Shown: positions 15,392 to 23,917 of the stretch, piece after piece
Position numbering within the stretch: the stretch's first letter is position 1
Layout of the letters: every line of letters begins with the position of its first letter
Assembly: GCA_023300835.1 (NCBI GenBank)
Contig: JALZVB010000001.1
Span: forward strand, 1-31,764
Direction: 5' to 3'
Origin: Saprospiraceae bacterium
GTDB taxonomy: Bacteria > Bacteroidota > Bacteroidia > Chitinophagales > Saprospiraceae
DNA length: 31,764 nucleotides
Made by a program: the position numbers and the translations under genes
The notes under the pieces: model-generated
Seen by the model: only the letters and a program-made list of their open reading frames with translations
Told to the model about the DNA's origin: nothing
Databases searched by the model: none

Positions 15392-17857
15392 GTGAGATAC
15401 CACTTTTATATAGTAGCATTTCTATTCTTGTTAGCGCTGCAGCTTCCAGGACAGACGTCTGAGGATGCTACTAAAGCTTATAATCAAGGTAGATATAAAG
15501 AGGCGATAAAACTATACAATAAGTCGTCAGGTATTTCTGCAGATAAATCACTCCTCTATGAACGGGGATCGGCTTATTTCTTTGTAAATAAATTAACCCA
15601 TGCAATTGCTGATTTTACATTGGCAAAAAAACTAGGTAACGATTCACCTGACTTGTTTTTAAAAATGGCTCAAGCCAAGCAGCACTTATCAGAATATAAC
15701 GAAGCCGCTTTTTTCTATAAAGAATATCTTAAGTCATCAAAAAAAGAAAGTGGTGGCACCCGATTAGCTCAGACGGAATTAAAGAATTGTGCTTACGGTG
15801 CGCTTAATAAGAGCAGTCAATCTGATGTAGCTATGCAGAACTTTGGTGCTCATGTCAATACCGAGTATGATGAATTATATGTAACTCAGAGTCCTCGTTA
15901 TGGTAACGTGTACTATTTTTCCTCCAATAGAAACCTTATTGACTTTGATGTATATGCGACAAGCTTTAACATGAATGGTAAGTGGGAGATGAAGAAAGAT
16001 TTCGGAAATGAACTTAATAGCCGTGCACATGATTATATAATGGATGTAAGTGCTGATGGACAGTGTTTGCTATTCATGAGGAAGGATATTAATTCTAATG
16101 TTTCTAGAACGTACATTTCTACTTTTGACGATACAGGGAAAGAAAGACGGATAGAGTTTAAGTTTGATGGCGCCGTAGATTTACAGATTGTAGATCGGAA
16201 TACAATTGCATTTGCCAGTGATAGACTTAAAGGTTATGGCGGCTATGATCTGTTTACAATAAGCTACAGTAATGAGAAATGGACTGCACCAGTAAATGAA
16301 GGTCCAGGTGTTAATACTGAATATGATGAACGAAGCCCCTTCTTATCTCCGGATAGCCAAAATCTCTATTTTAGTTCCAATAGGCCTTATAATTTTGGAG
16401 GTTTTGACATTTACTATTACAATAAAAAAAGTATAGAAGGTAAAGTGAAAAACATGGGAAAGCCCATTAACAGCGCAGGTAACGACCTCAATTTCCGTAT
16501 GAATGATGATGCACTCATAGGAATGATGGCGTCTGATAGAAAAACGGGTGAAGGCGGCTATGATATCTACATGGCTCACCTACAGAACATCAAACCATTT
16601 CCACCCAAAGACAAGGAACCGATAGAATACGTTCAAGATTACCTTAAAACCAATAAGGAAGTAACAGCAGCCGAAAGAGCAGAAGTAAAAAGAAACGTTG
16701 TTAAAAATGAAGCAACAAAGCCTACAAAAACCAAGCGCAAAACACCAATTAAGGTAGAAACGAAAAACCCACAACAAAAGGAAACAGAGCAAGTTGTTAC
16801 AACTCAAAAACCAACGCCGATACCAACAAAAACAAATAAAGTAAAAGAGGAACCACTTATTGTGACAACTGTAAAGAAAAATAAATCCACTTCAGAAAAA
16901 GAAGTAATACCAACAAAAACTAACACAAGTCCTAGGAAAACGAAGGCGTCAGAAATCAACGTACAGAAAAGTAGTCCTAAAGAAAAAGTAGTATCGGCAG
17001 AAAGCTCTGCTGCAAGTTCAGCAACTAAAAAATATAATGACAATGTCCCGACGGAACCGATAGTCGAAATAACCAATCCTAATAAGGTGGGCGAAATAAT
17101 TATTGATCACGAATCATTTCCTTATACGCTATTCTATGGCGACAGTCGTGATTTGCAGAACAAGGTTAACAGTTCTAAGGTTGATAACCTTATAACGTAT
17201 CTATCAGATAACAAAGAACATACTGCAAAGCTGATAGCTTACTCCGGATACAATGAGCCAGGTTTGCCCGAGTTTGTTCAATATAATACTCTCAAAAGGG
17301 CAGCAGTTATAGCCAGGTACTTTCTAAATAACAACATTTCAAGAAATAGAATTTCTATAGAAAGTGTAGCAAATAATTACCCGATTGCCAAGGAGTCAAT
17401 AGCGGGTGAGGCTAACCCCTATGAAGTTTATAATAGTAGAATTGATATACAGTTAATCAATAAGGATGGAGAAGAGGTTGATTTATCTTCCTCACAAGAG
17501 ATAGAACTTCCAGCATATGCAAGAGATAGAAGGTATGCCTTATATCAACTTATGACGGAGGACGTCTACTACAGTATAGAAATAGCCAATTCAGAAAACA
17601 TTTTTAAAAATGCGGTACTTAGGTTATACCAAGATATCTATATCAGAAAACCCAATGCACTTTCTAACAATTATTATAACATAGGGATCTATAGTAAATA
17701 TGAAGAAGCATTTGCTCTGCAGAAGAAACTAGAAAAGACCTCAGCCCCTTATGCTAAAGTGGTTGCATTCAAACAAGGAAAAATACTAAAGGAGAAAGAG
17801 GCACAATTACTTTATAATGACTTTCCAGATCTTAAGCGTTTTTTTGAGACCAAATAA
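15392..17857 (+). CDS. Envelope protein with TPR, PD40 propeller, OmpA-like and SPOR-like domains
   Basis: This encodes 821 residues from a GTG at 15392, chosen because it gives a clean signal peptide (MRYHFYIVAFLFLLALQLPG); the in-frame TTG at 15350 would add 14 residues, and no ATG lies upstream. TPR repeats (~25-135) are followed by PD40/WD40-like blades (YFSSNRNLIDFDVYATS; SPFLSPDSQNLYFSSNRPYN). Next is a Lys/Thr-rich disordered linker (~405-560), an OmpA-like domain (~575-705, TLKRAAVIARYFLNNN, then NSRIDIQLI) and a final SPOR-like region (YYNIGIYSKYEEAFALQKKL). The TPR-PD40-OmpA order matches the PorE class of type IX secretion/peptidoglycan-linked proteins; PorE proper is not proven. 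In the OmpA domain the Asp of the usual meso-DAP site appears to be Asn. The gene is monocistronic. Confidence 0.85.
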   Translation: MRYHFYIVAFLFLLALQLPGQTSEDATKAYNQGRYKEAIKLYNKSSGISADKSLLYERGSAYFFVNKLTHAIADFTLAKKLGNDSPDLFLKMAQAKQHLSEYNEAAFFYKEYLKSSKKESGGTRLAQTELKNCAYGALNKSSQSDVAMQNFGAHVNTEYDELYVTQSPRYGNVYYFSSNRNLIDFDVYATSFNMNGKWEMKKDFGNELNSRAHDYIMDVSADGQCLLFMRKDINSNVSRTYISTFDDTGKERRIEFKFDGAVDLQIVDRNTIAFASDRLKGYGGYDLFTISYSNEKWTAPVNEGPGVNTEYDERSPFLSPDSQNLYFSSNRPYNFGGFDIYYYNKKSIEGKVKNMGKPINSAGNDLNFRMNDDALIGMMASDRKTGEGGYDIYMAHLQNIKPFPPKDKEPIEYVQDYLKTNKEVTAAERAEVKRNVVKNEATKPTKTKRKTPIKVETKNPQQKETEQVVTTQKPTPIPTKTNKVKEEPLIVTTVKKNKSTSEKEVIPTKTNTSPRKTKASEINVQKSSPKEKVVSAESSAASSATKKYNDNVPTEPIVEITNPNKVGEIIIDHESFPYTLFYGDSRDLQNKVNSSKVDNLITYLSDNKEHTAKLIAYSGYNEPGLPEFVQYNTLKRAAVIARYFLNNNISRNRISIESVANNYPIAKESIAGEANPYEVYNSRIDIQLINKDGEEVDLSSSQEIELPAYARDRRYALYQLMTEDVYYSIEIANSENIFKNAVLRLYQDIYIRKPNALSNNYYNIGIYSKYEEAFALQKKLEKTSAPYAKVVAFKQGKILKEKEAQLLYNDFPDLKRFFETK

Positions 17858-17920
17858 GTAGTAAAAATGGTAACGCGTACGGGTTGATATAATATTATCA
17901 CGATCTTGCGATTTATCAAC

Positions 17921-18892
17921 ATGAATTGTATGAAAATAGGGATAATTGGATTTGGAAACATAGCTAAGAAGCATTTAGAGGCCATTAAATGCATTCCTCA
18001 GTGTCAACTCGTAGCCGTTCATGATCAGGTAGCTCCAGCTAACCTTCCAGAAGGCGTAGAATACAGGTCTGATATTTCTGATATGATGAACTCAGAACTT
18101 GATATTATAACAATCTGCACACCTAATGGCTATCATGCCCAACATAGTATAATGGCCCTCAATGCTGGAAAGCATGTCATCTGTGAGAAACCATTTGCAC
18201 TCAAAGAAAACGATTGTAACAAGATCATATCAGCAGCAGAAAAAAATAACAAGCAGGTGTTCTGTGTTATGCAGAATCGATTTTCTCCTGTAAGCCAATG
18301 GCTCAAAGAACTGGTAGATAAAGAAGCCTTAGGAGACATTTTCCTTGTAAATGTATGTTGTTATTGGAATAGAAACCTAGGCTATTATCATGGTTCTGAA
18401 TGGCGCGGAAGTAAGGAAATAGATGGGGGCACCTTATTTACCCAGTTTTCCCACTATGTCGACAGTATATATTGGTTATTTGGCGACATGGAGATTAAGC
18501 ATGCAAGCCTAAGTAACAATAACCATTTAGACTCTATAGATTTTGAAGATACGGGTAGCTTTGAGTTTGCATTAGCTGGAGGAGGCATGGGTAATTTTTC
18601 ATATACAACCTCATGTTATGACACCAGTTTTGAAAGCACGATGACTATTATCGGTTCTAATGGGACAGTAAAAATTGCTGGACAGTATATGAATGAGATA
18701 GAATATTGTAATGTAAAAGATTTAACTGTTCCTGACCTGCTTTCTTCTGACAATATTGATAACATTGCTTCAGTATATCGAAATGCCCTTGATTCATTAG
18801 AAAATCAAGGAAAAATAATGACTACACCTTCAGACGGTATGAAAATTGTCAGTATCATAGAAGATGTTTATAAATTTCAGAAAGAACAATAA
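17921..18892 (+). CDS. Gfo/Idh/MocA-family oxidoreductase, WlbA/WbpB type
   Basis: This encodes 323 residues from the ATG at 17921; the ATG at 17930 (MKIGIIGFGNIAKKH) is equally plausible and is the exact family start. The N-terminal Rossmann fold has the G-x-G-x-x-A motif (GFGNIA) and the CEKPFAL motif whose Lys is catalytic. The C-terminal part matches the UDP-GlcNAcA 3-dehydrogenase group: MQNRFSPVSQWLKELVD, CYWNRNLGYYHGSEWRG, DGGTLFTQFSHYVDSIYWLFG and GSNGTVKIAGQYMNEIE. Such enzymes oxidise the sugar C3 of nucleotide-linked hexuronates when making diacetamido or other amino-sugar donors for surface glycans. The exact substrate is inference. It lies 6 bases before cysC, so sugar modification and PAPS synthesis appear co-regulated. 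Confidence 0.85.
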   Translation: MNCMKIGIIGFGNIAKKHLEAIKCIPQCQLVAVHDQVAPANLPEGVEYRSDISDMMNSELDIITICTPNGYHAQHSIMALNAGKHVICEKPFALKENDCNKIISAAEKNNKQVFCVMQNRFSPVSQWLKELVDKEALGDIFLVNVCCYWNRNLGYYHGSEWRGSKEIDGGTLFTQFSHYVDSIYWLFGDMEIKHASLSNNNHLDSIDFEDTGSFEFALAGGGMGNFSYTTSCYDTSFESTMTIIGSNGTVKIAGQYMNEIEYCNVKDLTVPDLLSSDNIDNIASVYRNALDSLENQGKIMTTPSDGMKIVSIIEDVYKFQKEQ

Positions 18893-18898
18893 TATTTA

Positions 18899-19498
18899 AT
18901 GGCAGAAAACATACATCCCATATTTGATAAACTTCTTACAAGGAATGATAAAGAACTATTTCTTAATCAGAAAAGTAAGGTATTATGGTTCACAGGGCTA
19001 TCTGGTTCTGGTAAGAGCACCGTTGCACAAGGTGTAGAGAAAGCACTATTTGATAAAGGTTACTTTATACAAGTGTTGGATGGCGATAACACAAGAACAG
19101 GAATCAATAAAAACTTAGGATTTTCGCTAGAAGATAGGCACGAGAACATAAGACGCATTGCTGAATTGTCTAAATTGTTTGCGGAATCTGGGGTTATTTG
19201 TATCAATAGCTTTGTAAGTCCTACCATCGAGATCAGGGAAATGGCTAAGGATATCGTAGGAGAGAAGACATTTTTAGAAATATATGTTAATACGCCACTG
19301 CATATTTGCGAGGAACGAGACGTAAAAGGACTATATGCCAAAGCAAGATCTGGCGAACTTAAAGGGTTCACAGGTATAGACTCCCCATTTGAGGCACCTA
19401 TATCTCCAGACTTAGAGTTACTAACAGAAAATCAAACAATTGAGGAATCTGTTGCAGAAGTTATTACTTTTGCACTCCCTTATCTAAGTTTGACATAA
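18899..19498 (+). CDS. cysC: Adenylylsulfate (APS) kinase
   Basis: This encodes 199 residues. It phosphorylates APS with ATP to give PAPS. The P-loop is GLSGSGKST at 33-41. The APS-binding signature is DGDNTRTGINKNLGFSLEDR with NIRRIAEL after it. The Ser of the phospho-serine motif is Ser107 in FVSP, the same number as in the E. coli enzyme. The lid region VKGLYAKARSGELKGFTGID is complete. It is a separate protein here, not fused to CysN. It is between the oxidoreductase gene (6 bases) and cysD (15 bases). Confidence 0.96.
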   Translation: MAENIHPIFDKLLTRNDKELFLNQKSKVLWFTGLSGSGKSTVAQGVEKALFDKGYFIQVLDGDNTRTGINKNLGFSLEDRHENIRRIAELSKLFAESGVICINSFVSPTIEIREMAKDIVGEKTFLEIYVNTPLHICEERDVKGLYAKARSGELKGFTGIDSPFEAPISPDLELLTENQTIEESVAEVITFALPYLSLT

Positions 19499-19513
19499 AA
19501 AACAATTCATTAT

Positions 19514-20416
19514 ATGGATTACAATATAAATCATCTTAAAGAACTAGAGGCCGAATCTATTTTCGTACTGAGAGAGGTAGCAGCCCAATTTGAGAACCCT
19601 GTACTTATGTTTTCAGGTGGAAAGGATTCTATTTTAATGGTTCACCTGGCTTACAAGGCCTTCTTTCCAGCTAAAATTCCTTTTCCTTTACTTCATATTG
19701 ATACGGGACACAATTTCCCGGAAACAATAAAGTTCAGGGACAAGCTTGTTAAGGACATGGGCGCCAAACTTATAGTGGGTTCTGTACAAGAGGCCATTGA
19801 CAAAAGGGTTATTACTGAAGAAAAAGGCATTAATGCCAGTCGTAATGGCTTACAAACTTCTGTATTATTAGATAGCCTTGAGAAAGGAAAGTATGATGCT
19901 GCATTAGGCGGAGCCAGAAGAGATGAAGAAAAAGCTAGGGCCAAAGAAAGGTTTTTCTCACACAGAGATGAATTTGGACAATGGGATCCCAAAAACCAGA
20001 GACCTGAATTGTGGAATATCTTTAACGGTAAGCACAAAATGGGTGAACACTTTAGAATCTTCCCTATCAGTAATTGGACAGAACTAGATGTGTGGCAATA
20101 TCTAGCTATGGAAAAAGTAGAACTTCCTTCATTATACTATGCTCACGAAAGAGAGGTTTTTAAAAGAGAAGGCGCATTACTTGCAGATTGTGAGTATATC
20201 CAGAAAAAACCAGACGAGAAGGTTTATAAAGCAATGGTAAGATGTAGAACCATAGGTGATATGACTTGCACTGGTGTTTGGGAGTCTACTGCGGCTACAC
20301 TTGAGGATATTATTGAAGAGGTTGCGACAACACGTATGACAGAAAGAGGTGGTCGTACAGATGATAAAAGAAGTGAATCAGCAATGGAGGATAGAAAGAA
20401 ACTTGGTTACTTCTAG
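19514..20416 (+). CDS. cysD: Sulfate adenylyltransferase subunit 2
   Basis: This encodes 300 residues, full length. It is the adenylylating subunit of ATP sulfurylase, joining sulfate and ATP to make APS. The PP-loop is SGGKDS at 34-39, followed by LHIDTGHNFPETIKFRD and ALGGARRDEEKARAKER. The C-terminal signature is TERGGRTDDKRSESAMEDRK, ending in KLGYF. It must pair with the CysN GTPase encoded 44 bases downstream. No reductase (cysH, cysI, cysJ) or cysQ gene is adjacent. Confidence 0.97.
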   Translation: MDYNINHLKELEAESIFVLREVAAQFENPVLMFSGGKDSILMVHLAYKAFFPAKIPFPLLHIDTGHNFPETIKFRDKLVKDMGAKLIVGSVQEAIDKRVITEEKGINASRNGLQTSVLLDSLEKGKYDAALGGARRDEEKARAKERFFSHRDEFGQWDPKNQRPELWNIFNGKHKMGEHFRIFPISNWTELDVWQYLAMEKVELPSLYYAHEREVFKREGALLADCEYIQKKPDEKVYKAMVRCRTIGDMTCTGVWESTAATLEDIIEEVATTRMTERGGRTDDKRSESAMEDRKKLGYF

Positions 20417-20460
20417 ACTACTTGATTCAAAAAAATCATTGATTAAAAGACAAAACAATT

Positions 20461-21720
20461 ATGGCTAATATCGACAGCGAATTACTCAGGTTTACAACAG
20501 CAGGATCAGTAGATGACGGAAAGTCAACATTGATAGGCAGGTTATTGTATGACAGTAAATCTATACATCAGGACCAATATGAGCAAATCAAAAAGGTCAG
20601 TGAGAAAAGAGGAGAAGAAGGTGTAAACTTGGCCCTATTGACAGATGGTCTTAAGTCTGAAAGAGAACAAGGTATCACCATTGATGTAGCTTATAGATAC
20701 TTTTCTACACCTAAGAGAAAATTTATAATTGCAGATACGCCAGGACACATACAGTATACACGTAACATGGTTACAGGTGCATCATCTGCCAATGTAGCGC
20801 TTATCCTAATAGATGCGAGAAACGGTGTTGTAGAACAAACTAAAAGACATGCGATCATAGCATCACTACTACAAATTCCTCATGTAGTAGTATGTATAAA
20901 CAAAATGGACCTTGTTGATTATGATCAAGATCAGTACAATAAGATTCAAGATGAGTTTGAGAAGTTTACTGCCAAACTAGAAGTTAAGGATGTTCACTTT
21001 ATTCCGATTTCTGCTCTTATGGGGGACAATGTCGTAAACAGATCTACGCTTACGCCATGGTATGATGGCCCTACGCTTATGTACTATCTAGAGAACGTAC
21101 ACATTGCGAGTGATCATAACTTTATAGACGCAAGGTTTCCTATCCAGTATGTAATAAGACCATATAGTGATGAGTTCCACGACTACAGAGGATACGCTGG
21201 AAGAGTAGCTGGAGGTGTCATGAAAAAAGGAGATGATGTCATGTTATTGCCTTCTGGATTCACATCAAAAATAAAAACAATTCAAGGCGCTTCTGGTGAG
21301 CAAGACCATGCGGTTCCTTCAGAGTCAGTAACAGTACTTCTTGAAGGAAACTTTGATCTTAGTAGAGGAGATATGATCGTAAGGCCAAACAATATGCCTG
21401 ATGTAAGTCAAGACATAGAAGTTATGATGGTGTGGTTTGACAGCGATAAGCCACTTCAAGTAAATGGTAAATATGCTGTCATGCATACAAGTCAGAATGT
21501 AAGATGTGTAGTTAAAGAAGTCAGATATAAATTAGACATCAACTCATTACACAGGGACACAGAACACGATGGTATAAAGATGAATGACGTCGCAAGAGTA
21601 TTACTCAGAACGACCAAGCCATTGTTTACTGATTCTTATAAGAATAATAGAGTAACAGGAAGTCTTATACTTGTAGATGAAGCTACTAACAGTACTGTGG
21701 GAGCAGGTATGATTATATAA
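20461..21720 (+). CDS. cysN: Sulfate adenylyltransferase subunit 1 (GTPase)
   Basis: This encodes 419 residues. It is the EF-Tu-like GTPase that drives APS formation by CysD. G1 is GSVDDGKST (15-23), the switch region carries EREQGITIDVAYRYF, G3 is DTPGH followed by TRNMVTGAS, and G4 is NKMDLVDY. The two beta-barrel domains continue to the C-terminus (RGYAGRVAGGVMKKGDD; DGIKMNDVARVLLRTTKPLF). The length is that of CysN alone; the bifunctional CysNC fusion is about 600 residues, consistent with the separate cysC in this operon. The next gene, gldB, follows after 93 bases. Confidence 0.97.
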   Translation: MANIDSELLRFTTAGSVDDGKSTLIGRLLYDSKSIHQDQYEQIKKVSEKRGEEGVNLALLTDGLKSEREQGITIDVAYRYFSTPKRKFIIADTPGHIQYTRNMVTGASSANVALILIDARNGVVEQTKRHAIIASLLQIPHVVVCINKMDLVDYDQDQYNKIQDEFEKFTAKLEVKDVHFIPISALMGDNVVNRSTLTPWYDGPTLMYYLENVHIASDHNFIDARFPIQYVIRPYSDEFHDYRGYAGRVAGGVMKKGDDVMLLPSGFTSKIKTIQGASGEQDHAVPSESVTVLLEGNFDLSRGDMIVRPNNMPDVSQDIEVMMVWFDSDKPLQVNGKYAVMHTSQNVRCVVKEVRYKLDINSLHRDTEHDGIKMNDVARVLLRTTKPLFTDSYKNNRVTGSLILVDEATNSTVGAGMII

Positions 21721-21813
21721 TCTATTGGCAAATTTTCAGTTTTAAAGATGCTTTCTGATTGAATATTAAAGTTTACAGCCTTAAAAGGTTGTTAAGCGCA
21801 AACTTGAATCCCT

Positions 21814-22857
21814 TTGAAAAGAATATTCCCATTTATAGCTCTGTTAATATTTCTAAGTTGTACAAATGATGTCAAGCATAAACCTATGCCTGATGTTTCT
21901 GATATAAAAATCGGCTTGGACTTAATCAGATACGAGCAGAAGTTAATGGCATTAGATACGTTGGACTTGGCTGCTAGTTATAAGCAACTGGAGAAGGCTT
22001 CTCCTGCTATGGCAGAAACCTATTTCAAACACCTCGTCTTACTTCAGAATAATAATCAAGATACATTTCTCAATAACCTGGGCCTTTTCTTAAAAGATAA
22101 AAGGATACAAGATCTACAAAAAACGGTAGCAGAAAAGTATAGTCCATCTACAATGGATAAAATTAAGGCAAGTTTACTTTCAAGCCTTCAGTACTATAAA
22201 CATTATTTTCCAGGGGCTATTATCCCCCGTTTCTATACCCTAATAAGTGAATACGGATATCAGTCATTTATCTTTGAAGATTATGACAAGAAGGATGCTA
22301 TCGGTATAGGATTGGACTTGTATCTAGGCGATTATAATTATAAAGGAATTGATCCTACTAATCCAGTTTTCTCAGACTACATCACTAGGACCTATAATCA
22401 AGACCATATTGTCAAAAAATCAATGGAAATATTGGTTGACGATCAAGTAGGCCAGCCTTCCGGCAAAAGGTTTATAGACCAAATGGTACACCATGGTAAA
22501 AAGCTATACATCCTAGAGAGATTAATTCCTACGGCTCCAGACTCAGTCTTATTTGAATACTCAGCAGCTCAGACAGAGTGGGTTAAGAATAACGAACTAC
22601 AGATTTGGGACTTCTTTCTTTCTAAAAACATGATCTACGAGACCAATCACCTCATAGTGACCAAATACCTCTCACAAGCACCTACCTCTCAAGGTATGCC
22701 TCCTGTAGCGCCAGGCAGGACAGGTGTATATATTGGTTATAAAATAGTTTCTGCCTTTATGGATAGGAATCCGCAGTACACTATATATGATCTATTGTTA
22801 GAAAAAGATGCTCAGAAAATTATGGAGGAGGCGAGATATAAGCCAAGGAGAAAGTAA
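21814..22857 (+). CDS. gldB: Gliding-motility lipoprotein GldB
   Basis: This encodes 347 residues from a TTG at 21814. That start is required: it yields a lipoprotein signal peptide (MKRIFPFIALLIFLS) with the lipid-anchored Cys16, and the next Met is at residue 25. The family pattern is visible in IGIGLDLYLGDYNYKG, then QMVHHGKKLYILERLIP, EYSAAQTEWVKNNELQIWDF, and APGRTGVYIGYKIVSAFMDR before a final YKPRRK. GldB is needed for gliding and type IX secretion in Flavobacterium. gldB is found in many Bacteroidota including non-gliders, so motility is not proven. It lies downstream of cysN without clear linkage, and gldC is not next to it. Confidence 0.92.
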   Translation: MKRIFPFIALLIFLSCTNDVKHKPMPDVSDIKIGLDLIRYEQKLMALDTLDLAASYKQLEKASPAMAETYFKHLVLLQNNNQDTFLNNLGLFLKDKRIQDLQKTVAEKYSPSTMDKIKASLLSSLQYYKHYFPGAIIPRFYTLISEYGYQSFIFEDYDKKDAIGIGLDLYLGDYNYKGIDPTNPVFSDYITRTYNQDHIVKKSMEILVDDQVGQPSGKRFIDQMVHHGKKLYILERLIPTAPDSVLFEYSAAQTEWVKNNELQIWDFFLSKNMIYETNHLIVTKYLSQAPTSQGMPPVAPGRTGVYIGYKIVSAFMDRNPQYTIYDLLLEKDAQKIMEEARYKPRRK

Positions 22858-22907
22858 AATGCATTTATGCTTTAAGGAATCTATAAGCAAGCCACATTGA
22901 CTTAGAT

Positions 22908-23915
22908 TTATTTTTCCAAAATGTAATCTAATATATTCTCCACTTTTCTAACATAAACAAACCCATTCTTCCCTTCAAGATACTTTGCCAAATATACTTG
23001 CTCCTCTTGCCCAGGGGTAGGAATTAGCAACGCAGAAACCCCAATTTTGTTGTAGTCCATAATTGAAGAATAGCCTGATCTAGAAATAACATATCTACTG
23101 GTTTTTAACACTTCAGAGACAAATGTTTGGTCAGCCATGTTATGGATTTCAATATGCGAAGGCACTGCTTTTTTATAAGACTCAGAGCATCCTCTAATAA
23201 GAACAACCTTCATGGTTTGATCTATGAACAAGTTGATGAGTTTCGACTCTAATACTGTTCTTGCCGGCTCGGGTCCAGATAAAACAATAGCCACATCTAT
23301 TGTTTTTTTTACTTCAACCCTTACTGAGGGTAACCTAGAAAGTGGTCCTATGAACGCATAGTTGTTTAACCCGTTGGGCATGCTCAACTTTCCTGACAAC
23401 TTCTGGTCTTCATCATCAGGAATCCAGCATTGGTTGAATTTATTGAGAAGGAAGTTGTTAACCTTGTTTGCTATGTAAGCAACGAATGTATTAGAAATGG
23501 GCAGATTTATTTGGTGAGAAATAACGACACTGTTGACGCTAGAATGGTGAAGACCAAACCTATTGTCTGATATAATTAGTTGTGGACTATGTTTATTGAC
23601 AAGTGTCTTAATCGTTTTATGTTCCTTAATAATGCCTTTCAGCATATTGGGGAAATTATGCAGAAGCAAGAAAAAAGCACTAGAACTTCTATAGCTTATA
23701 TTATAAGAAGGAAGAGGCTCATAGTGTAATTGGGGAAACTCTAACCGTAAAAGTTCTCCCGCTGAGCCGTCACTGGCTAGCACAACTTCTATGTCATTGT
23801 CTAATAAGTAATTAATGATAGGTATACACCTAGACGCATGACCGAGTCCCCAGTTGAGTGGTGCAACAATTACTTTCTTGACATCAGAAGATAACAAGGC
23901 GGTAAGGTCAAACAT
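22908..23915 (-). CDS. Glycosyltransferase, GT28/MurG-like
   Basis: This encodes 335 residues of GT-B-like fold. The N-terminal half has VIVAPLNWGLGHASRCIPII (the G-x-G-H-x-x-R motif of MurG-like enzymes) and the C-terminal half has SRSGYSSIMDYNKIGVSALLIPTPGQEEQ, a typical nucleotide-sugar binding segment. ~200-290 is the hinge and Rossmann linker (IDVAIVLSGPEPAR). The likely activity is transfer of GlcNAc or a related sugar to a lipid or polymer acceptor; the acceptor is unknown. Bacteroidota proteins of this type are often listed only as glycosyltransferase. It starts 2 bases after the rng stop, so the two are one operon. Confidence 0.82.
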   Translation of the reverse strand: MFDLTALLSSDVKKVIVAPLNWGLGHASRCIPIINYLLDNDIEVVLASDGSAGELLRLEFPQLHYEPLPSYNISYRSSSAFFLLLHNFPNMLKGIIKEHKTIKTLVNKHSPQLIISDNRFGLHHSSVNSVVISHQINLPISNTFVAYIANKVNNFLLNKFNQCWIPDDEDQKLSGKLSMPNGLNNYAFIGPLSRLPSVRVEVKKTIDVAIVLSGPEPARTVLESKLINLFIDQTMKVVLIRGCSESYKKAVPSHIEIHNMADQTFVSEVLKTSRYVISRSGYSSIMDYNKIGVSALLIPTPGQEEQVYLAKYLEGKNGFVYVRKVENILDYILEK

Positions 23916-23917
23916 TT

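Noticed and set aside
16620..17080. Possible transposon or repeat in the AC-rich stretch
   Set aside because: It is the Lys/Thr-rich linker of the TPR/PD40/OmpA protein in the same frame, with no terminal repeats.
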